Source: Lactiplantibacillus brownii
GTDB taxonomy: Bacteria; Bacillota; Bacilli; Lactobacillales; Lactobacillaceae
Assembly (NCBI RefSeq): GCF_031085375.1
Contig: NZ_JAVCWF010000001.1
Span: 1,612,001-1,676,000, forward strand
Direction: 5' to 3'
DNA length: 64,000 nucleotides
The notes under the pieces were generated by a model that worked only from the letters and a program-made list of their open reading frames with translations, was not told where the DNA came from and made no database searches. Both the position numbers and the translations under genes were made by a program. Positions 26,974 through 35,850 of this stretch are shown here, in pieces. The number at the start of each line of letters is the position of its first letter. Position 1 is the first letter of the stretch.

Positions 26974-27011
26974 TTATTTTCCTACTTTCTTACTAATTCC
27001 TAGTCCAGACA

Positions 27012-27040
27012 ATTATACCAACTAAGCCCAACAATCACAA
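27012..27040 (-). promoter_or_regulatory. Promoter of lepA
   Basis: TTGTGA (27040..27035), 17-base spacer, TATAAT (27017..27012) with TGG ahead of the -10 on the minus strand. Confidence 0.8.
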
Positions 27041-27130
27041 TTTTTCCGTCAAGCGGTGCCGTAATTCTTCAAGTAATTTGACTTGTGCCAAGAACTTAGC
27101 GGGCTTAGTCTCTTAAAATTAGCGCAATAA

Positions 27131-27172
27131 AAAAATTGGTAATGACCTCAGTAGGTTGAGTTTACCAATTTT
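27131..27172 (-). terminator. Terminator after the DUF916 gene
   Basis: AAAATTGGTAA / TTACCAATTTT stem with an inner CTCA/TGAG pairing and a T7 run on the minus strand. Confidence 0.85.
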
Positions 27173-27178
27173 CCAGAA

Positions 27179-28234
27179 TTATCCTTGCTTGTCTCGGCTG
27201 GGATTTCGTCGGTGCTTACGCCAAACCATCACTAGCCAGCCAACAATGAACACGACTGCCATCGCGAACAAGACCAACCAGTGACCACCGATTCCTGAAC
27301 GTTTAATCGCATCCGCATTGACTTTTTCCGCAGTCGTTGCATCCAATTTGAAATCACGCTGAACGACCCAACGATGATCACGATTATGAAGGCGCATCTT
27401 TAATTGATAGTCACCCGGCTTCAGACCCGCTTTTCTCAAGATAATTGCGGGACTAAAAGTTGAATTAGGCGCTAAGGTGACCGAGGATTGACGCCAACGC
27501 TTGACAACTTTTCCACTTTTTTTAGCGGTAATGGTCGTTTGGACGGTCAAGTGCGAAATGATCGTCGCAGTCGAATTTTCAAGCACCGGATAAACTGCCT
27601 GATGACTGTGATAACTGCCAGCTTTGACGTTTAACAGTTTCACATTGGGCGTTGGGACTTGGCCCACGGTGAGTTTTAGCCTGACTTCTGAGCGCTTTCC
27701 CCGAGCTTTCTTTTGCGGCGTGGTGCCATCCGCGTTGACTGGTTTAAAACACCAAGCACCTAAAATAACCCCTTGAAAATCGGTCTGTGGTAACACAATA
27801 CGAGCCGTCACTAACTTTTGACTATTAGCGGGCACAATCACCATTTTAGGGCCTGCCAACTTGGCGAGATCCGTCAGCCGATACCGTAACGTTGGCTCGG
27901 CTGGTTGTGCTGATTTCATGTACCCAATCCGCCCACTGGCAGTGGTATTAGCCGTCCGAATCGCCATCGCAATTTTCATATCATAATCAGTAGAATTATA
28001 AATGACCGCCTGTAAGGTTTGCGATTGTCCTGCCACTAACCGTAGATCAAAAAGGGCTTTTTTTGATTCAATTTGTTGACTCGGTAATTTCACTACGACA
28101 CTGTAACCGGTATCATTTGTCGGAATGACTCGTCCACTTTTAGTCGCTGCACGCACGCCTTGCCCCATGGCTAAGCCTGCTAAAAGTCCCATTAGACCAA
28201 ACCACAATTTTAACTTTCCCCGCCGTTTCCACAT
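27179..28234 (-). CDS. WxL-interacting-type surface protein (DUF916/DUF3324)
   Basis: Membrane-anchored surface protein, 351 residues. It has a signal peptide (KLWFGLMGLLAGLAMGQGVRA), an N-terminal DUF916 region with the TNDTGYSVVVKLPSQQ segment, a DUF3324 region, and a C-terminal membrane helix (HWLVLFAMAVVFIVGWLVMV) with a basic tail. In other Bacillota such proteins bind peptidoglycan and WxL proteins and sit in csc/WxL clusters. The ATG at 28234 is chosen because GGGGGA lies upstream and the signal peptide starts there; a longer reading from 28333 is rejected. No WxL protein is encoded nearby. It follows the dlt operon terminator. Confidence 0.85.
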   Translation of the reverse strand: MWKRRGKLKLWFGLMGLLAGLAMGQGVRAATKSGRVIPTNDTGYSVVVKLPSQQIESKKALFDLRLVAGQSQTLQAVIYNSTDYDMKIAMAIRTANTTASGRIGYMKSAQPAEPTLRYRLTDLAKLAGPKMVIVPANSQKLVTARIVLPQTDFQGVILGAWCFKPVNADGTTPQKKARGKRSEVRLKLTVGQVPTPNVKLLNVKAGSYHSHQAVYPVLENSTATIISHLTVQTTITAKKSGKVVKRWRQSSVTLAPNSTFSPAIILRKAGLKPGDYQLKMRLHNRDHRWVVQRDFKLDATTAEKVNADAIKRSGIGGHWLVLFAMAVVFIVGWLVMVWRKHRRNPSRDKQG

Positions 28235-28427
28235 GCTCAATCCCCCAAAATTAATCTGATTCGAATCACGATCGACACTGATCCCCATCACCTGTCTACG
28301 TGATCCGATTCTCGCTATGTTGACCAACCTCATTATGCCACTTTGAGGTCTTCAAGGCGTTAATAGCCGAATAAATAATTTAATATCTTCGCACGGCTTA
28401 CTAATGGCGCTTAATTTTTTTGCACAA

Positions 28428-28459
28428 AATAACCCTAGTCGACATGGACTAGGGTTATT
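28428..28459 (-). terminator. Terminator of the dlt operon
   Basis: Perfect 13-bp stem AATAACCCTAGTC / GACTAGGGTTATT just after the dltD stop. The T-tract is interrupted (TTTTGTGCAAAAAAATT). Confidence 0.8.
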
Positions 28460-28467
28460 GACGCAGC

Positions 28468-29754
28468 TTATTGTTGTTCAAAAGCTTTGAGATTATCAGG
28501 ATTCAATTGTTGCCAACGCTTCGTGTAGAAATCATTATTTAAGCGGTATTGCGGCTTCGTTGTTGCTTTTTTACTCAAGAATGGATTGAGTTTTTGATCA
28601 ACAGCTAACCAACCACGCCAACCTAAATGAATCGTATCGGTCATGAAGTAGTCTTGACCGCCATCCTGTGACAAGTCTGTGATATTGTTGAAACCTTGAC
28701 TCGTTAACTGATAGCGAATCTTTTTATCAAATTGCGCAATCATCTTCATCGAGAGGCCCGTGTAATTTGACCACCGTTGATTGATTGGTGGAATAATAAA
28801 CATGACATCGGTATGGTTCTTAGCAAATTGATTTAAGACTAATTGGAAATCAGAGAATTCTGTTGACTTGGTGTAATCCAAAGTCGTTTGCGACTGCTTT
28901 AGATGCTTGTAGTTACGACGTAATTGGGTCTTCCAGAACGTGTTACTAATTTCCAAACTATTGGAAGTCGTCTGTTGCTTACCAATTTCACCAGCCAAGC
29001 GATCTAGCTTAGCGTAGTTATATTCAGCAGGCAATTGCTTTTCAGCAGCATCGACTTTACCGAGATTCTTACCCGAAATCCCAAATTTCGAGAAGAATTC
29101 ATCTTCACTCCCCAGCACCCGTGCCTTGTAATCAATATAGGCACGTTGCGCACTGGTTGGCTTCATACCCGCTGCCACACGGACTAACGCATCCGCAAGC
29201 ACGCGATCAGATGATCCAGACGGCATTTGTAACAGTCGTTTGGCCGCATAACGGTCCATCTCGGTATTCTTTTCAGTTTGTAACCAGTCAGTAGTTTGTA
29301 AAGGTGAATAGTAGTACGAAAAAGCATCTTTACGCATCCCATGTGGGACAAACCATTGTGGCGAAATTACAAAGACAGCCTTCTTATTAGTTAACTGCTT
29401 CTTAACCGATTGCATCACAAAGTATTGAGTCAAAGACTGAGTACCACGTGCCCCCAATAAGAATGGCCGGTAATTACGTTGATACTTATCTGCCAATACT
29501 GACGGATGCATCGGATCAAATCGTGACCATTCAGAAGAACCAAAGAATGGGACGTAGCCATCGTTTAACGCTTGACGTTTAACGAGGCGACCCTTTAATA
29601 CATTGGGCGACAGCGAAACCGCCGCCTTTTTTTCGGTCTCTTTTGAAACATGATTTAATCCGAAAGAGAATGGTGAGAGCAGAACGGCCAATAATAAGAT
29701 TGCTGCCAAAATAATTGGCCCAAAAATCTTAAAAAGGCGTTTTGGAACACTCAT
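28468..29754 (-). CDS. dltD: D-alanyl transfer protein DltD
   Basis: DltD acts on the outer membrane face in D-alanylation of lipoteichoic acid, the last step of the Dlt pathway. The 428-residue protein has an N-terminal membrane helix (about 12-32) and an SGNH-like extracellular domain. The FGSSE motif (71-75) carries the catalytic Ser, and a late D-x-x-H sits in [11 protein letters not shown]. It overlaps dltC by 4 bases (ATGA), indicating coupling. Last gene of the operon, ended by a strong hairpin. Confidence 0.96.
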   Translation of the reverse strand: MSVPKRLFKIFGPIILAAILLLAVLLSPFSFGLNHVSKETEKKAAVSLSPNVLKGRLVKRQALNDGYVPFFGSSEWSRFDPMHPSVLADKYQRNYRPFLLGARGTQSLTQYFVMQSVKKQLTNKKAVFVISPQWFVPHGMRKDAFSYYYSPLQTTDWLQTEKNTEMDRYAAKRLLQMPSGSSDRVLADALVRVAAGMKPTSAQRAYIDYKARVLGSEDEFFSKFGISGKNLGKVDAAEKQLPAEYNYAKLDRLAGEIGKQQTTSNSLEISNTFWKTQLRRNYKHLKQSQTTLDYTKSTEFSDFQLVLNQFAKNHTDVMFIIPPINQRWSNYTGLSMKMIAQFDKKIRYQLTSQGFNNITDLSQDGGQDYFMTDTIHLGWRGWLAVDQKLNPFLSKKATTKPQYRLNNDFYTKRWQQLNPDNLKAFEQQ

Positions 29755-29987
29755 TGCATGTTCTCGACCTTAGCAACGATTTTAGCAGGGGTGTCCCATT
29801 CTGACCGTTCGAATTCTGAGACAGGCACTTCAATCCCTAATTGGTTTTGTAATTCCAATAAAAGTTGTACGGAACCCATTGAGTCTAAAATACCTTCTTC
29901 AAATAAGTTCGTATCCATATTACTTGAAACATCTTCCCCGGTTAGATCTTGTAAAATTGAAAGTACAGTTGATTTTGTGTCATCCAT
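29751..29987 (-). CDS. dltC: D-alanyl carrier protein DltC
   Basis: Acyl-carrier-like protein that holds activated D-alanine on a phosphopantetheine arm for delivery to DltB. The 78-residue product contains [12 protein letters not shown], with the arm attached to Ser36 (DSMG). Length and helical pattern match the family. It begins 32 bases behind dltB and overlaps dltD by 4 bases. Confidence 0.97.
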   Translation of the reverse strand: MDDTKSTVLSILQDLTGEDVSSNMDTNLFEEGILDSMGSVQLLLELQNQLGIEVPVSEFERSEWDTPAKIVAKVENMQ

Positions 29988-30019
29988 GATTAATAACTTC
30001 CTTTTTTAAATTTATTTTT

Positions 30020-31234
30020 TTAGTTACGTGGGACAAAGAACAAGGTGTTCAAAAATCCTGAGAAAATTAAGAAACTAAGACAAACCACGTTGAACGTTAG
30101 GAAAATCGCAAACCATTCCGTAAATTTATTATGCGGAATTTGAGCTTGATGTTTCTTCTTGTAACGTAACCAAGCATCGTTGATCACCATCGCAAACCCA
30201 TGGAACAGCCCATAAACGATGTAGTACCAAGTCTCGCCATGCCAGAACCCCATGATCAACATGTTGATCACGTAGCAGACATTGGCAGTCGTAATGCGAC
30301 TCTTGAAGACTTTGTGTTTCATCATGAAGAAGACCATTCGCATGTATATAAAGTCTCGGAACCAGAAGGACAACGTCATGTGCCAACGATTCCAGAAGTC
30401 TTTGATATTTTTTGATTTGAACGGATGGTTAAAGTTCATTGGCGTCTCGACACCCATCAAGTAACTGACCCCGACCGCGAATAAACTGTAACCCGCGAAA
30501 TCGAAGAACAGATCCATACTGTAAGTGTACATGACACCTAACAAGGCCCAAGAAAGACCGTGTGCTTGTAATGCCGCATGTTCAACTGTTGGTAACATCA
30601 CAGTCCCAAAAATATAGGCTAACAAGAATTTGTAGAGGAAGCCCAAGAAAATATAACGGACCCCTTTTTCCATCAAATCCAAATATTTTGCCCGTGTCGG
30701 CACGCTATCGTAGTCTTTGACGAAACGACGATAACGGTCAATTGGCCCGGATGAAATCGTTGGGAAGAACAGTAAGAACTGACCAAACAATATTGGATGG
30801 AATTCCTTGATCACGCCATCACGCGTTTCCATGATGGTTTGAACGACTTTAAAAGTTAAATAAGAAATCCCCAAGAAACCAATAATTGAGCTCGCGCCAT
30901 GTTCCAAAGCCGGCGTGATCTTAACAAAGAACAATGGCACAATCGCTAAAATCACACTCACTACGAAGATCCAACCTTTATTAGGCGAATCTGGGCGTTG
31001 CCGATACTTGGAGTATAACCAAACTAAACAAATTTGATAAATCAAATAAATAATCAAGGCAATCCCGGTATGCCACTTGGTCCCCCCAAATGTTAGGAGC
31101 AAGAAGACAAACGAGATGATTGATTCGTAAATGTGTGACCGGTGGCCGTAAAGTAATCCAATCATTAACGGTAACAGAGCAATGAAAAGTAAGATGAAGT
31201 ACGTCGGGTTACCGTATGGGTCAAATGACATCAT
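30020..31234 (-). CDS. dltB: D-alanine export protein DltB (MBOAT)
   Basis: Multipass membrane O-acyltransferase that moves D-alanine from DltC across the membrane. The 404-residue product has about 11 or more hydrophobic segments. The MBOAT signature contains the catalytic His in GFWHGETWYYIVYGL, and the preceding NFNHPFKSKNIKDFWNRWHM region (in parts) is typical. It starts at ATG 31234 and overlaps the dltA stop by 4 bases. The C-terminal FFVPRN tail follows the last membrane segment, as in other DltB proteins. Confidence 0.97.
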   Translation of the reverse strand: MMSFDPYGNPTYFILLFIALLPLMIGLLYGHRSHIYESIISFVFLLLTFGGTKWHTGIALIIYLIYQICLVWLYSKYRQRPDSPNKGWIFVVSVILAIVPLFFVKITPALEHGASSIIGFLGISYLTFKVVQTIMETRDGVIKEFHPILFGQFLLFFPTISSGPIDRYRRFVKDYDSVPTRAKYLDLMEKGVRYIFLGFLYKFLLAYIFGTVMLPTVEHAALQAHGLSWALLGVMYTYSMDLFFDFAGYSLFAVGVSYLMGVETPMNFNHPFKSKNIKDFWNRWHMTLSFWFRDFIYMRMVFFMMKHKVFKSRITTANVCYVINMLIMGFWHGETWYYIVYGLFHGFAMVINDAWLRYKKKHQAQIPHNKFTEWFAIFLTFNVVCLSFLIFSGFLNTLFFVPRN

Positions 31235-32757
31235 TCCGGATTAACCTCTTTCATGATCGACTTGACATCAATTTTGCCGTTTGGCGTTAATGGCAAGCTC
31301 TCTTGATAGACGAAACGTTGAGGAATCATATATTCCATCATCATTCCTTGTAAATCTTTTTTTATTGCCGTGGTCAATGCAAAGTCAGTTTCAAAATCAT
31401 TTGGCTTTGGCACCACATAGGCAATCATTTGGGTGACCTTATGCTCTTTATCGTACTTCGGTACGGCTACCGCTTGTTTAATGTGTTGCTGTTGACCTAA
31501 GAAATGATCAACTTCTTCTAATTCAATTCGATATCCATGCATCTTGATCTGGAAATCAACCCGACCACGGTAACGGAACAAGCCGTCAGCGTCCATCGTG
31601 CCAATATCACCAGAATGATAAGCCCGTTGGCCATCTAGCTTGAAGAATGCCTTAGCCGTCTTCTCAGGGTTGTTTAAATAACCCTTGGAAACACTTGGCC
31701 CAGCAATAATCAACTCACCTTCAGTCCCATTAGGTACAGGTTTACCAGCTTCATCGACAACAACCATCTTGGTATCAGCTTTTGCATAACCAATTGGTAA
31801 ACGTTCAAACCGATCCAAGGCCGCAGTGGTAATTTCAATTTGCGTGACTGCCACACAAGTTTCAGTTGGCCCATAAGTGTTAAAGACACGTGCTGCTGGG
31901 AACCGTTTTTTCAAGGTTGCCGCAGTTTTATGCGTTAACTCTTCACCACAGAACAAGAAGTGCGTTAAGTTTGGCAGATGTTCGGCGTTAAACTTAGGTT
32001 CCAATAAACAAATATCCATAAATGATGGCGTTGAAACCCACACGTTTATTGGTAACGTTGGCAACACCGTAAACAGTTGTTTAAAATCATCCGTCACTGC
32101 TTTAGGCAAGGCATATAAAGTCCCACCGGCTGTCAAGGTTGGATAAACATCCATCACTGAAAGGTCAAATGAATATGGTGGTTGTGACAATGCCTTAGGT
32201 TGTGCTGGTAAGCCAAAGTCATCACCCAACATCCAGTTCACGTAGCTGAGTAAGTTATCGTGACTGATCTGGACCCCTTTAGGCTTACCCGTGGTCCCAG
32301 AAGTAAAGATAATATAGTAATCATCATCACCACTGACAGCATGATCCGCCTGATAGTCGACCGTGGTTGCAAAGATTGCTGCCAATTGGTCTGGTGTGAT
32401 CACTGGGGTCGTTCCAACTCCGGTAGGGAGTTCAGCGACAGCAATCACGGCAGCTGGCTTTGCAATTTCATTAATCATAGTCAACCGTTCATTTGGCGAA
32501 TGGGTGTCAATCGGAATGTAAGCCCGACCAGACTTCACAATACCTAAAAAGGTGGCAATCATTTCAAAGGTTTGCCCACCAAAAACGATGATAGGCGCCC
32601 CCGCTGCTAAATCTAAAGTATCCAAATGTGCTGCAAGCGCATCTGAGTACCGTTTTAAGTCCGCATAGGTATGCGTGACACCTTGCACATCATAGACCAC
32701 TTTTTCAGGTTGGGTCCGTGCAAAGTTATCAATAGTGTCAATAATATTTTTGATCAT
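31231..32757 (-). CDS. dltA: D-alanine--D-alanyl carrier protein ligase DltA
   Basis: Adenylating enzyme that activates D-alanine with ATP and loads it onto DltC. The 508-residue product has the AMP-binding core YIIFTSGTTGKPKGVQ, FNTYGPTETCVA and the GYRIELEEVD segment, with the C-terminal catalytic lysine in TPNGKIDVK. The ATG at 32757 follows GGGGGAGA. It overlaps dltB by 4 bases and follows the short dltX gene. Confidence 0.97.
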   Translation of the reverse strand: MIKNIIDTIDNFARTQPEKVVYDVQGVTHTYADLKRYSDALAAHLDTLDLAAGAPIIVFGGQTFEMIATFLGIVKSGRAYIPIDTHSPNERLTMINEIAKPAAVIAVAELPTGVGTTPVITPDQLAAIFATTVDYQADHAVSGDDDYYIIFTSGTTGKPKGVQISHDNLLSYVNWMLGDDFGLPAQPKALSQPPYSFDLSVMDVYPTLTAGGTLYALPKAVTDDFKQLFTVLPTLPINVWVSTPSFMDICLLEPKFNAEHLPNLTHFLFCGEELTHKTAATLKKRFPAARVFNTYGPTETCVAVTQIEITTAALDRFERLPIGYAKADTKMVVVDEAGKPVPNGTEGELIIAGPSVSKGYLNNPEKTAKAFFKLDGQRAYHSGDIGTMDADGLFRYRGRVDFQIKMHGYRIELEEVDHFLGQQQHIKQAVAVPKYDKEHKVTQMIAYVVPKPNDFETDFALTTAIKKDLQGMMMEYMIPQRFVYQESLPLTPNGKIDVKSIMKEVNPE

Positions 32758-32796
32758 CAGTAATCTCCCCCAAAAAGAGCGTTGTTACCTTCCCAG

Positions 32797-32946
32797 TTAG
32801 AATTCATTGTAAATAAACTTCGCTTGGTTAATCCCACTGTAACCGTACAGATAAACCAGCGCCAGCATGATGGCAAAGTAGAACACCGTCAACGCAATAA
32901 ATTGCACGACCGGACGCTCGAACCAAATTTTCAATTTCGTAAACAT
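32797..32946 (-). CDS. dltX: Small membrane protein DltX
   Basis: A 49-codon gene with a perfect GGAGGTGA ribosome site before ATG 32946. The product starts MFTKLKIWFERPVVQF, has one membrane helix (about 16-36, FIALTVFYFAIMLALVYLY) and ends with KFIYNEF, a conserved DltX-type C-terminus that resembles the acceptor end of the system. In dlt operons DltX works with DltB and DltD in D-alanyl transfer to lipoteichoic acid. Its place, right before dltA, and its sequence leave little doubt. Confidence 0.93.
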   Translation of the reverse strand: MFTKLKIWFERPVVQFIALTVFYFAIMLALVYLYGYSGINQAKFIYNEF

Positions 32947-32985
32947 ACAGTCACCTCCTAAAATCAGCGCCATGAGCCATTACCA

Positions 32986-34161
32986 TTAATTAGTTTGCAA
33001 CATCAGTTCCTCAAAGATCTTGGCAGTTGCGGTCTGAATCGTGACTGCTTGGCGGTTGCAATTGCTTAACAAGACCACCCCGTTTTTGCCATCCGTTGAT
33101 AATTTCAACGCCGATTCATACCCATATCCGACCCCGTGAGACCGAATTACAGCGGGCTGTTCATTATAAACACCACCGCCATAAGTCCCGGTAGCCGAAG
33201 GCGTATGCAAGATTGCCACGTTGGCCTTCGTCATCAACTTACCCTTCAAGATCCCCGATTCAACCTTAAACAGATCACCGGCAGTCATATAAACTTGGCC
33301 AGTTCCTAACTCATTCGCCATTTGTGCTTTAGTCTCATCAACTGGTTTCGTGTAGTCAGGCAAAATCTGCGTCTCACTAGCTGAATAACCTAGCGTCGCA
33401 TGCTTACCAAGTCCGTCAGTCACAAATCCGGATCCGTTGAGCCCTAATTTTTTAATGAAATGTTTCTCAAAGTAGCTTTGATAGGATTGACCAGTTTGTT
33501 GACGAATAATTCCAGCTAATAGCAAGAAGTTAACCGATGAATAGTGAAACACATTATATTTAGCTGGCGTAAAGCCTATATGTGTCACTGCTTCATTAAC
33601 GACCTCATCTTCTGGCAGTTCGTCTTTTGAACTACCCGTTTGTCGTAACCCACTTGCCATATCGAGCATCATCCGTAAGGTGATCTCATGACCATGGGAA
33701 ATGCTTGGATAATATTTGGATAACTTATCCGACAACTTTATTTTCTTCGCTTGCACCAACTGCATAATGGCTGCAGCGGTCAACGACTTTTGAATCGACA
33801 AGATCTGATATTTCGATTGCGGCCCATTTTTGACTTTGGTCGCCGCATCCGAGTAACCAAATCCTTTTTGATAAACCACGTGGTTATTCTTAACCACTAA
33901 CGCCGTCCCAACAAAATGACTCAGTTTTAAGATGTGCGTAATTTGTTGGTTGGTCGAACGCGTCTTGTTAAACGGGTCTGCATTGATTTTTTCAGCAATC
34001 TTGCGTTGCTGCTCGGCTTTACGCTTAGCTTGTTTCGCCACTGCTTGCTTCTTTTGTTCAGCAGCCACCACTTGATTGTGTTGATGCCATCGATATCCGA
34101 CGCCACCACCAATCAAGATTAACCCGAACATCAAAACTAATCCTAATTCTAATCGCTTCAT
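32986..34161 (-). CDS. dltE: DltE-like serine esterase (beta-lactamase fold), first enzyme gene of the dlt operon
   Basis: Membrane-anchored serine hydrolase of the penicillin-binding-protein/beta-lactamase fold. In L. plantarum, DltE (earlier called PbpX2) removes D-alanine esters from lipoteichoic acid rather than acting on wall peptides. The 391 residues comprise an N-terminal membrane helix (about 5-23), a Lys/Gln-rich linker (30-60) and the catalytic domain. The domain has SxxK as SIQK (122-125), a YSSVNF motif for the second Tyr, and HGVGYG where classical enzymes have KTG. The missing KTG supports the DltE assignment. It lies 39 bases ahead of dltX in the same direction. Confidence 0.9.
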   Translation of the reverse strand: MKRLELGLVLMFGLILIGGGVGYRWHQHNQVVAAEQKKQAVAKQAKRKAEQQRKIAEKINADPFNKTRSTNQQITHILKLSHFVGTALVVKNNHVVYQKGFGYSDAATKVKNGPQSKYQILSIQKSLTAAAIMQLVQAKKIKLSDKLSKYYPSISHGHEITLRMMLDMASGLRQTGSSKDELPEDEVVNEAVTHIGFTPAKYNVFHYSSVNFLLLAGIIRQQTGQSYQSYFEKHFIKKLGLNGSGFVTDGLGKHATLGYSASETQILPDYTKPVDETKAQMANELGTGQVYMTAGDLFKVESGILKGKLMTKANVAILHTPSATGTYGGGVYNEQPAVIRSHGVGYGYESALKLSTDGKNGVVLLSNCNRQAVTIQTATAKIFEELMLQTN

Positions 34162-34207
34162 TATTGTTAACTTCCCCGTCAGTCAATTTGCCACGAACTG
34201 TCACCGA

Positions 34208-34375
34208 CTAGCGGTACATTAAGTTCAAGGAATAGTTTACCAACTGATACCGATTATTCGTCGTTTGCGCTTGAAAATCATAAAAGTCTGCGTGTGCGTC
34301 TTGCCGAAACCATCGTCTGTAACGGTTTTGTAACATTACCGTTGATTTGCCCCCACTACATTCTTCGAATCCCAT
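34208..34375 (-). CDS. Candidate 55-aa ORF at the head of the dlt operon, unknown function
   Basis: A short open frame begins at ATG 34375 with AAGGAGGTGA a few bases upstream, one of the strongest ribosome sites in the window, and ends at TAG 34208. The product starts MGFEECSGGKSTVMLQNRYR, is basic and aromatic in the middle (RYRRWFRQ) and ends NYSLNLMYR, with no membrane helix. No family is recognised. It lies 46 bases before dltE on the same strand, behind a TATAAT box. It could be a small protein or a leader ORF controlling dlt. The rest of this 440-base gap holds the dnaJ terminator and no other gene. Confidence 0.6.
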   Translation of the reverse strand: MGFEECSGGKSTVMLQNRYRRWFRQDAHADFYDFQAQTTNNRYQLVNYSLNLMYR

Positions 34376-34411
34376 TGGTTCACCTCCTTAAATAAGTCTA
34401 GCACCCGCAAT

Positions 34412-34417
34412 ATTATA
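34412..34417 (-). promoter_or_regulatory. -10 box ahead of the 55-aa ORF and dlt operon
   Basis: TATAAT on the minus strand in a very A/T-rich stretch (34411-34430), about 22 bases before the ribosome site. Several overlapping -10 matches exist and the -35 is unclear. Confidence 0.5.
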
Positions 34418-34556
34418 GTTATAATATATCGAAACAGTTTGCTGAAAAAGCCGTCGCCAGGCAGTTCAGTTAATAAACCAAGTCGACCAGCTTTACGTTT
34501 GATACGGTTAATCGTTGATGATGGTGTATGACATTTTTAACCATGCTAAAACAACG

Positions 34557-34593
34557 CAAAAAAAAGACATGCCTAATTTTCTAGACATGTCTT
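34557..34593 (-). terminator. Terminator after dnaJ
   Basis: AAGACATG / CATGTCTT stem followed by T8 on the minus strand. Confidence 0.87.
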
Positions 34594-34603
34594 ACTGATT
34601 TTT

Positions 34604-35746
34604 TTAAACCCCACGAAACTTATCAAATAATGAGCCATTACCAGCAACTGTTTTGCCACTAGCTTTTGCAAAAGTCTTGAGAGCTTCTTTTTGGCCTTTA
34701 TTCAATTTCGTTGGCGTTTGGATCGAAACAGTCACCCGTTCGTCACCATTCCCGTTACCACGTAAGCGAGGTGCGCCCTTGCCACGTAAGCGGAAGGTCG
34801 TCCCAGTCTGCGTTCCAGCAGGAATCTTTAATTTGACATCACCGTGTACCGTCTTAACTGCAACTTCATCACCCAAAGCAGCTTGAGCAAAGTCAATCGG
34901 TAACTTGAAGTAGATCGTGGCACCATCACGCTCGAACTCTTTGCTAGGTTCCACACGGAAAACAATAAACAAATCACCGTAAGGGCCACCATTCGCGCCG
35001 GCTTCACCTTGGTTTTGAAGACGCATTTGTTGGCCTTCTTCAACCCCAGCAGGTACCGTCACTTTAATGGAATGACTCTGTTCAGTATGACCAGAACCCC
35101 CACAAGTGGCACACTTATCTTTGATTTCCTTACCACTACCATGACAAACATCACAAACTTGTTGACTCATCATGCGACCAAGTGGCGTATTCGTTTGAAC
35201 TTGAATATAACCACTCCCATGACATTTCGAACAAGTCACTGGTGAGGTCCCGGGTTTCGCACCAGAACCACCACAAGTCTCACATTGTTCCTCACGATTG
35301 TAAGTAATGTTGGTCTTCTTACCAAAGATGGCATCTTCAAATTTCAAGGTCATCTCATATTGTAAATCACGGCCTTGTTGCGGTGCCGTTGGATTTGGTC
35401 GGCGACCACCGCCACCAGCACCACCAAAAAATGAGCTGAAAATATCTTCGAAACCACCGCCGCCGCCAAAACCACCGAAGTCTTGACCGCCAAAGCCGCC
35501 AGCACCACCGCCGAAGCCTTGTTGTTGACCACCAGTTGAACCGAATTGATCATATTGCGCCCGTTTTTGCGGATCACCTAATGTTTCGTACGCGTCATTG
35601 ACCGCTTTAAACTTGTCTTCAGCGCCAGGTTCATGGTTCAAATCGGGATGGTACTTTTTCGAAAGTTTTCGGTAAGCTTTCTTGATTTCATCCTGACTGG
35701 CATCTTTTGCAACACCCAGAACCTTATATAAATCTTGTTCTGCCAT
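34604..35746 (-). CDS. dnaJ: Chaperone protein DnaJ
   Basis: Type I Hsp40 that delivers substrates to DnaK and stimulates its ATPase. The 380 residues contain the J domain with the HPD motif ([12 protein letters not shown]), a long Gly/Phe region (about 75-115), four CxxCxGxG zinc repeats ([32 protein letters not shown]) and the two-lobed C-terminal substrate domain. The ATG at 35746 follows AGGAGG. It is separated from dnaK by a terminator but has a promoter of its own overlapping that hairpin. Confidence 0.98.
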   Translation of the reverse strand: MAEQDLYKVLGVAKDASQDEIKKAYRKLSKKYHPDLNHEPGAEDKFKAVNDAYETLGDPQKRAQYDQFGSTGGQQQGFGGGAGGFGGQDFGGFGGGGGFEDIFSSFFGGAGGGGRRPNPTAPQQGRDLQYEMTLKFEDAIFGKKTNITYNREEQCETCGGSGAKPGTSPVTCSKCHGSGYIQVQTNTPLGRMMSQQVCDVCHGSGKEIKDKCATCGGSGHTEQSHSIKVTVPAGVEEGQQMRLQNQGEAGANGGPYGDLFIVFRVEPSKEFERDGATIYFKLPIDFAQAALGDEVAVKTVHGDVKLKIPAGTQTGTTFRLRGKGAPRLRGNGNGDERVTVSIQTPTKLNKGQKEALKTFAKASGKTVAGNGSLFDKFRGV

Positions 35747-35782
35747 TGTAACCTCCTAATGATCCTTAATAAAGTCTCACTA

Positions 35783-35811
35783 ATACTAGCATAGTTGACG
35801 CAAAAAGCCAA
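35783..35811 (-). promoter_or_regulatory. Possible own promoter of dnaJ
   Basis: TTGGCT (35811..35806), 17-base spacer, TAGTAT (35788..35783) with TGC before it, on the minus strand. The -35 lies within the dnaK terminator stem. No CIRCE was seen here. Confidence 0.5.
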
Positions 35812-35833
35812 AGCCGCGCGGCCTTGGCTTTTT
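35802..35833 (-). terminator. Terminator after dnaK
   Basis: AAAAAGCCAAGGCC / GGCTTTGGCTTTTT stem with T5 on the minus strand, 17 bases behind the dnaK stop. Confidence 0.85.
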
Positions 35834-35850
35834 GATTCAACCGGTAAATT

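Noticed and set aside
27040..27105. Codon-like stretch upstream of lepA on the minus strand (ends ...ELRHRLTEKL, stop)
   Set aside because: It is short, lacks a ribosome site and start, and has a stop directly upstream; perhaps a gene relic but not supportable.
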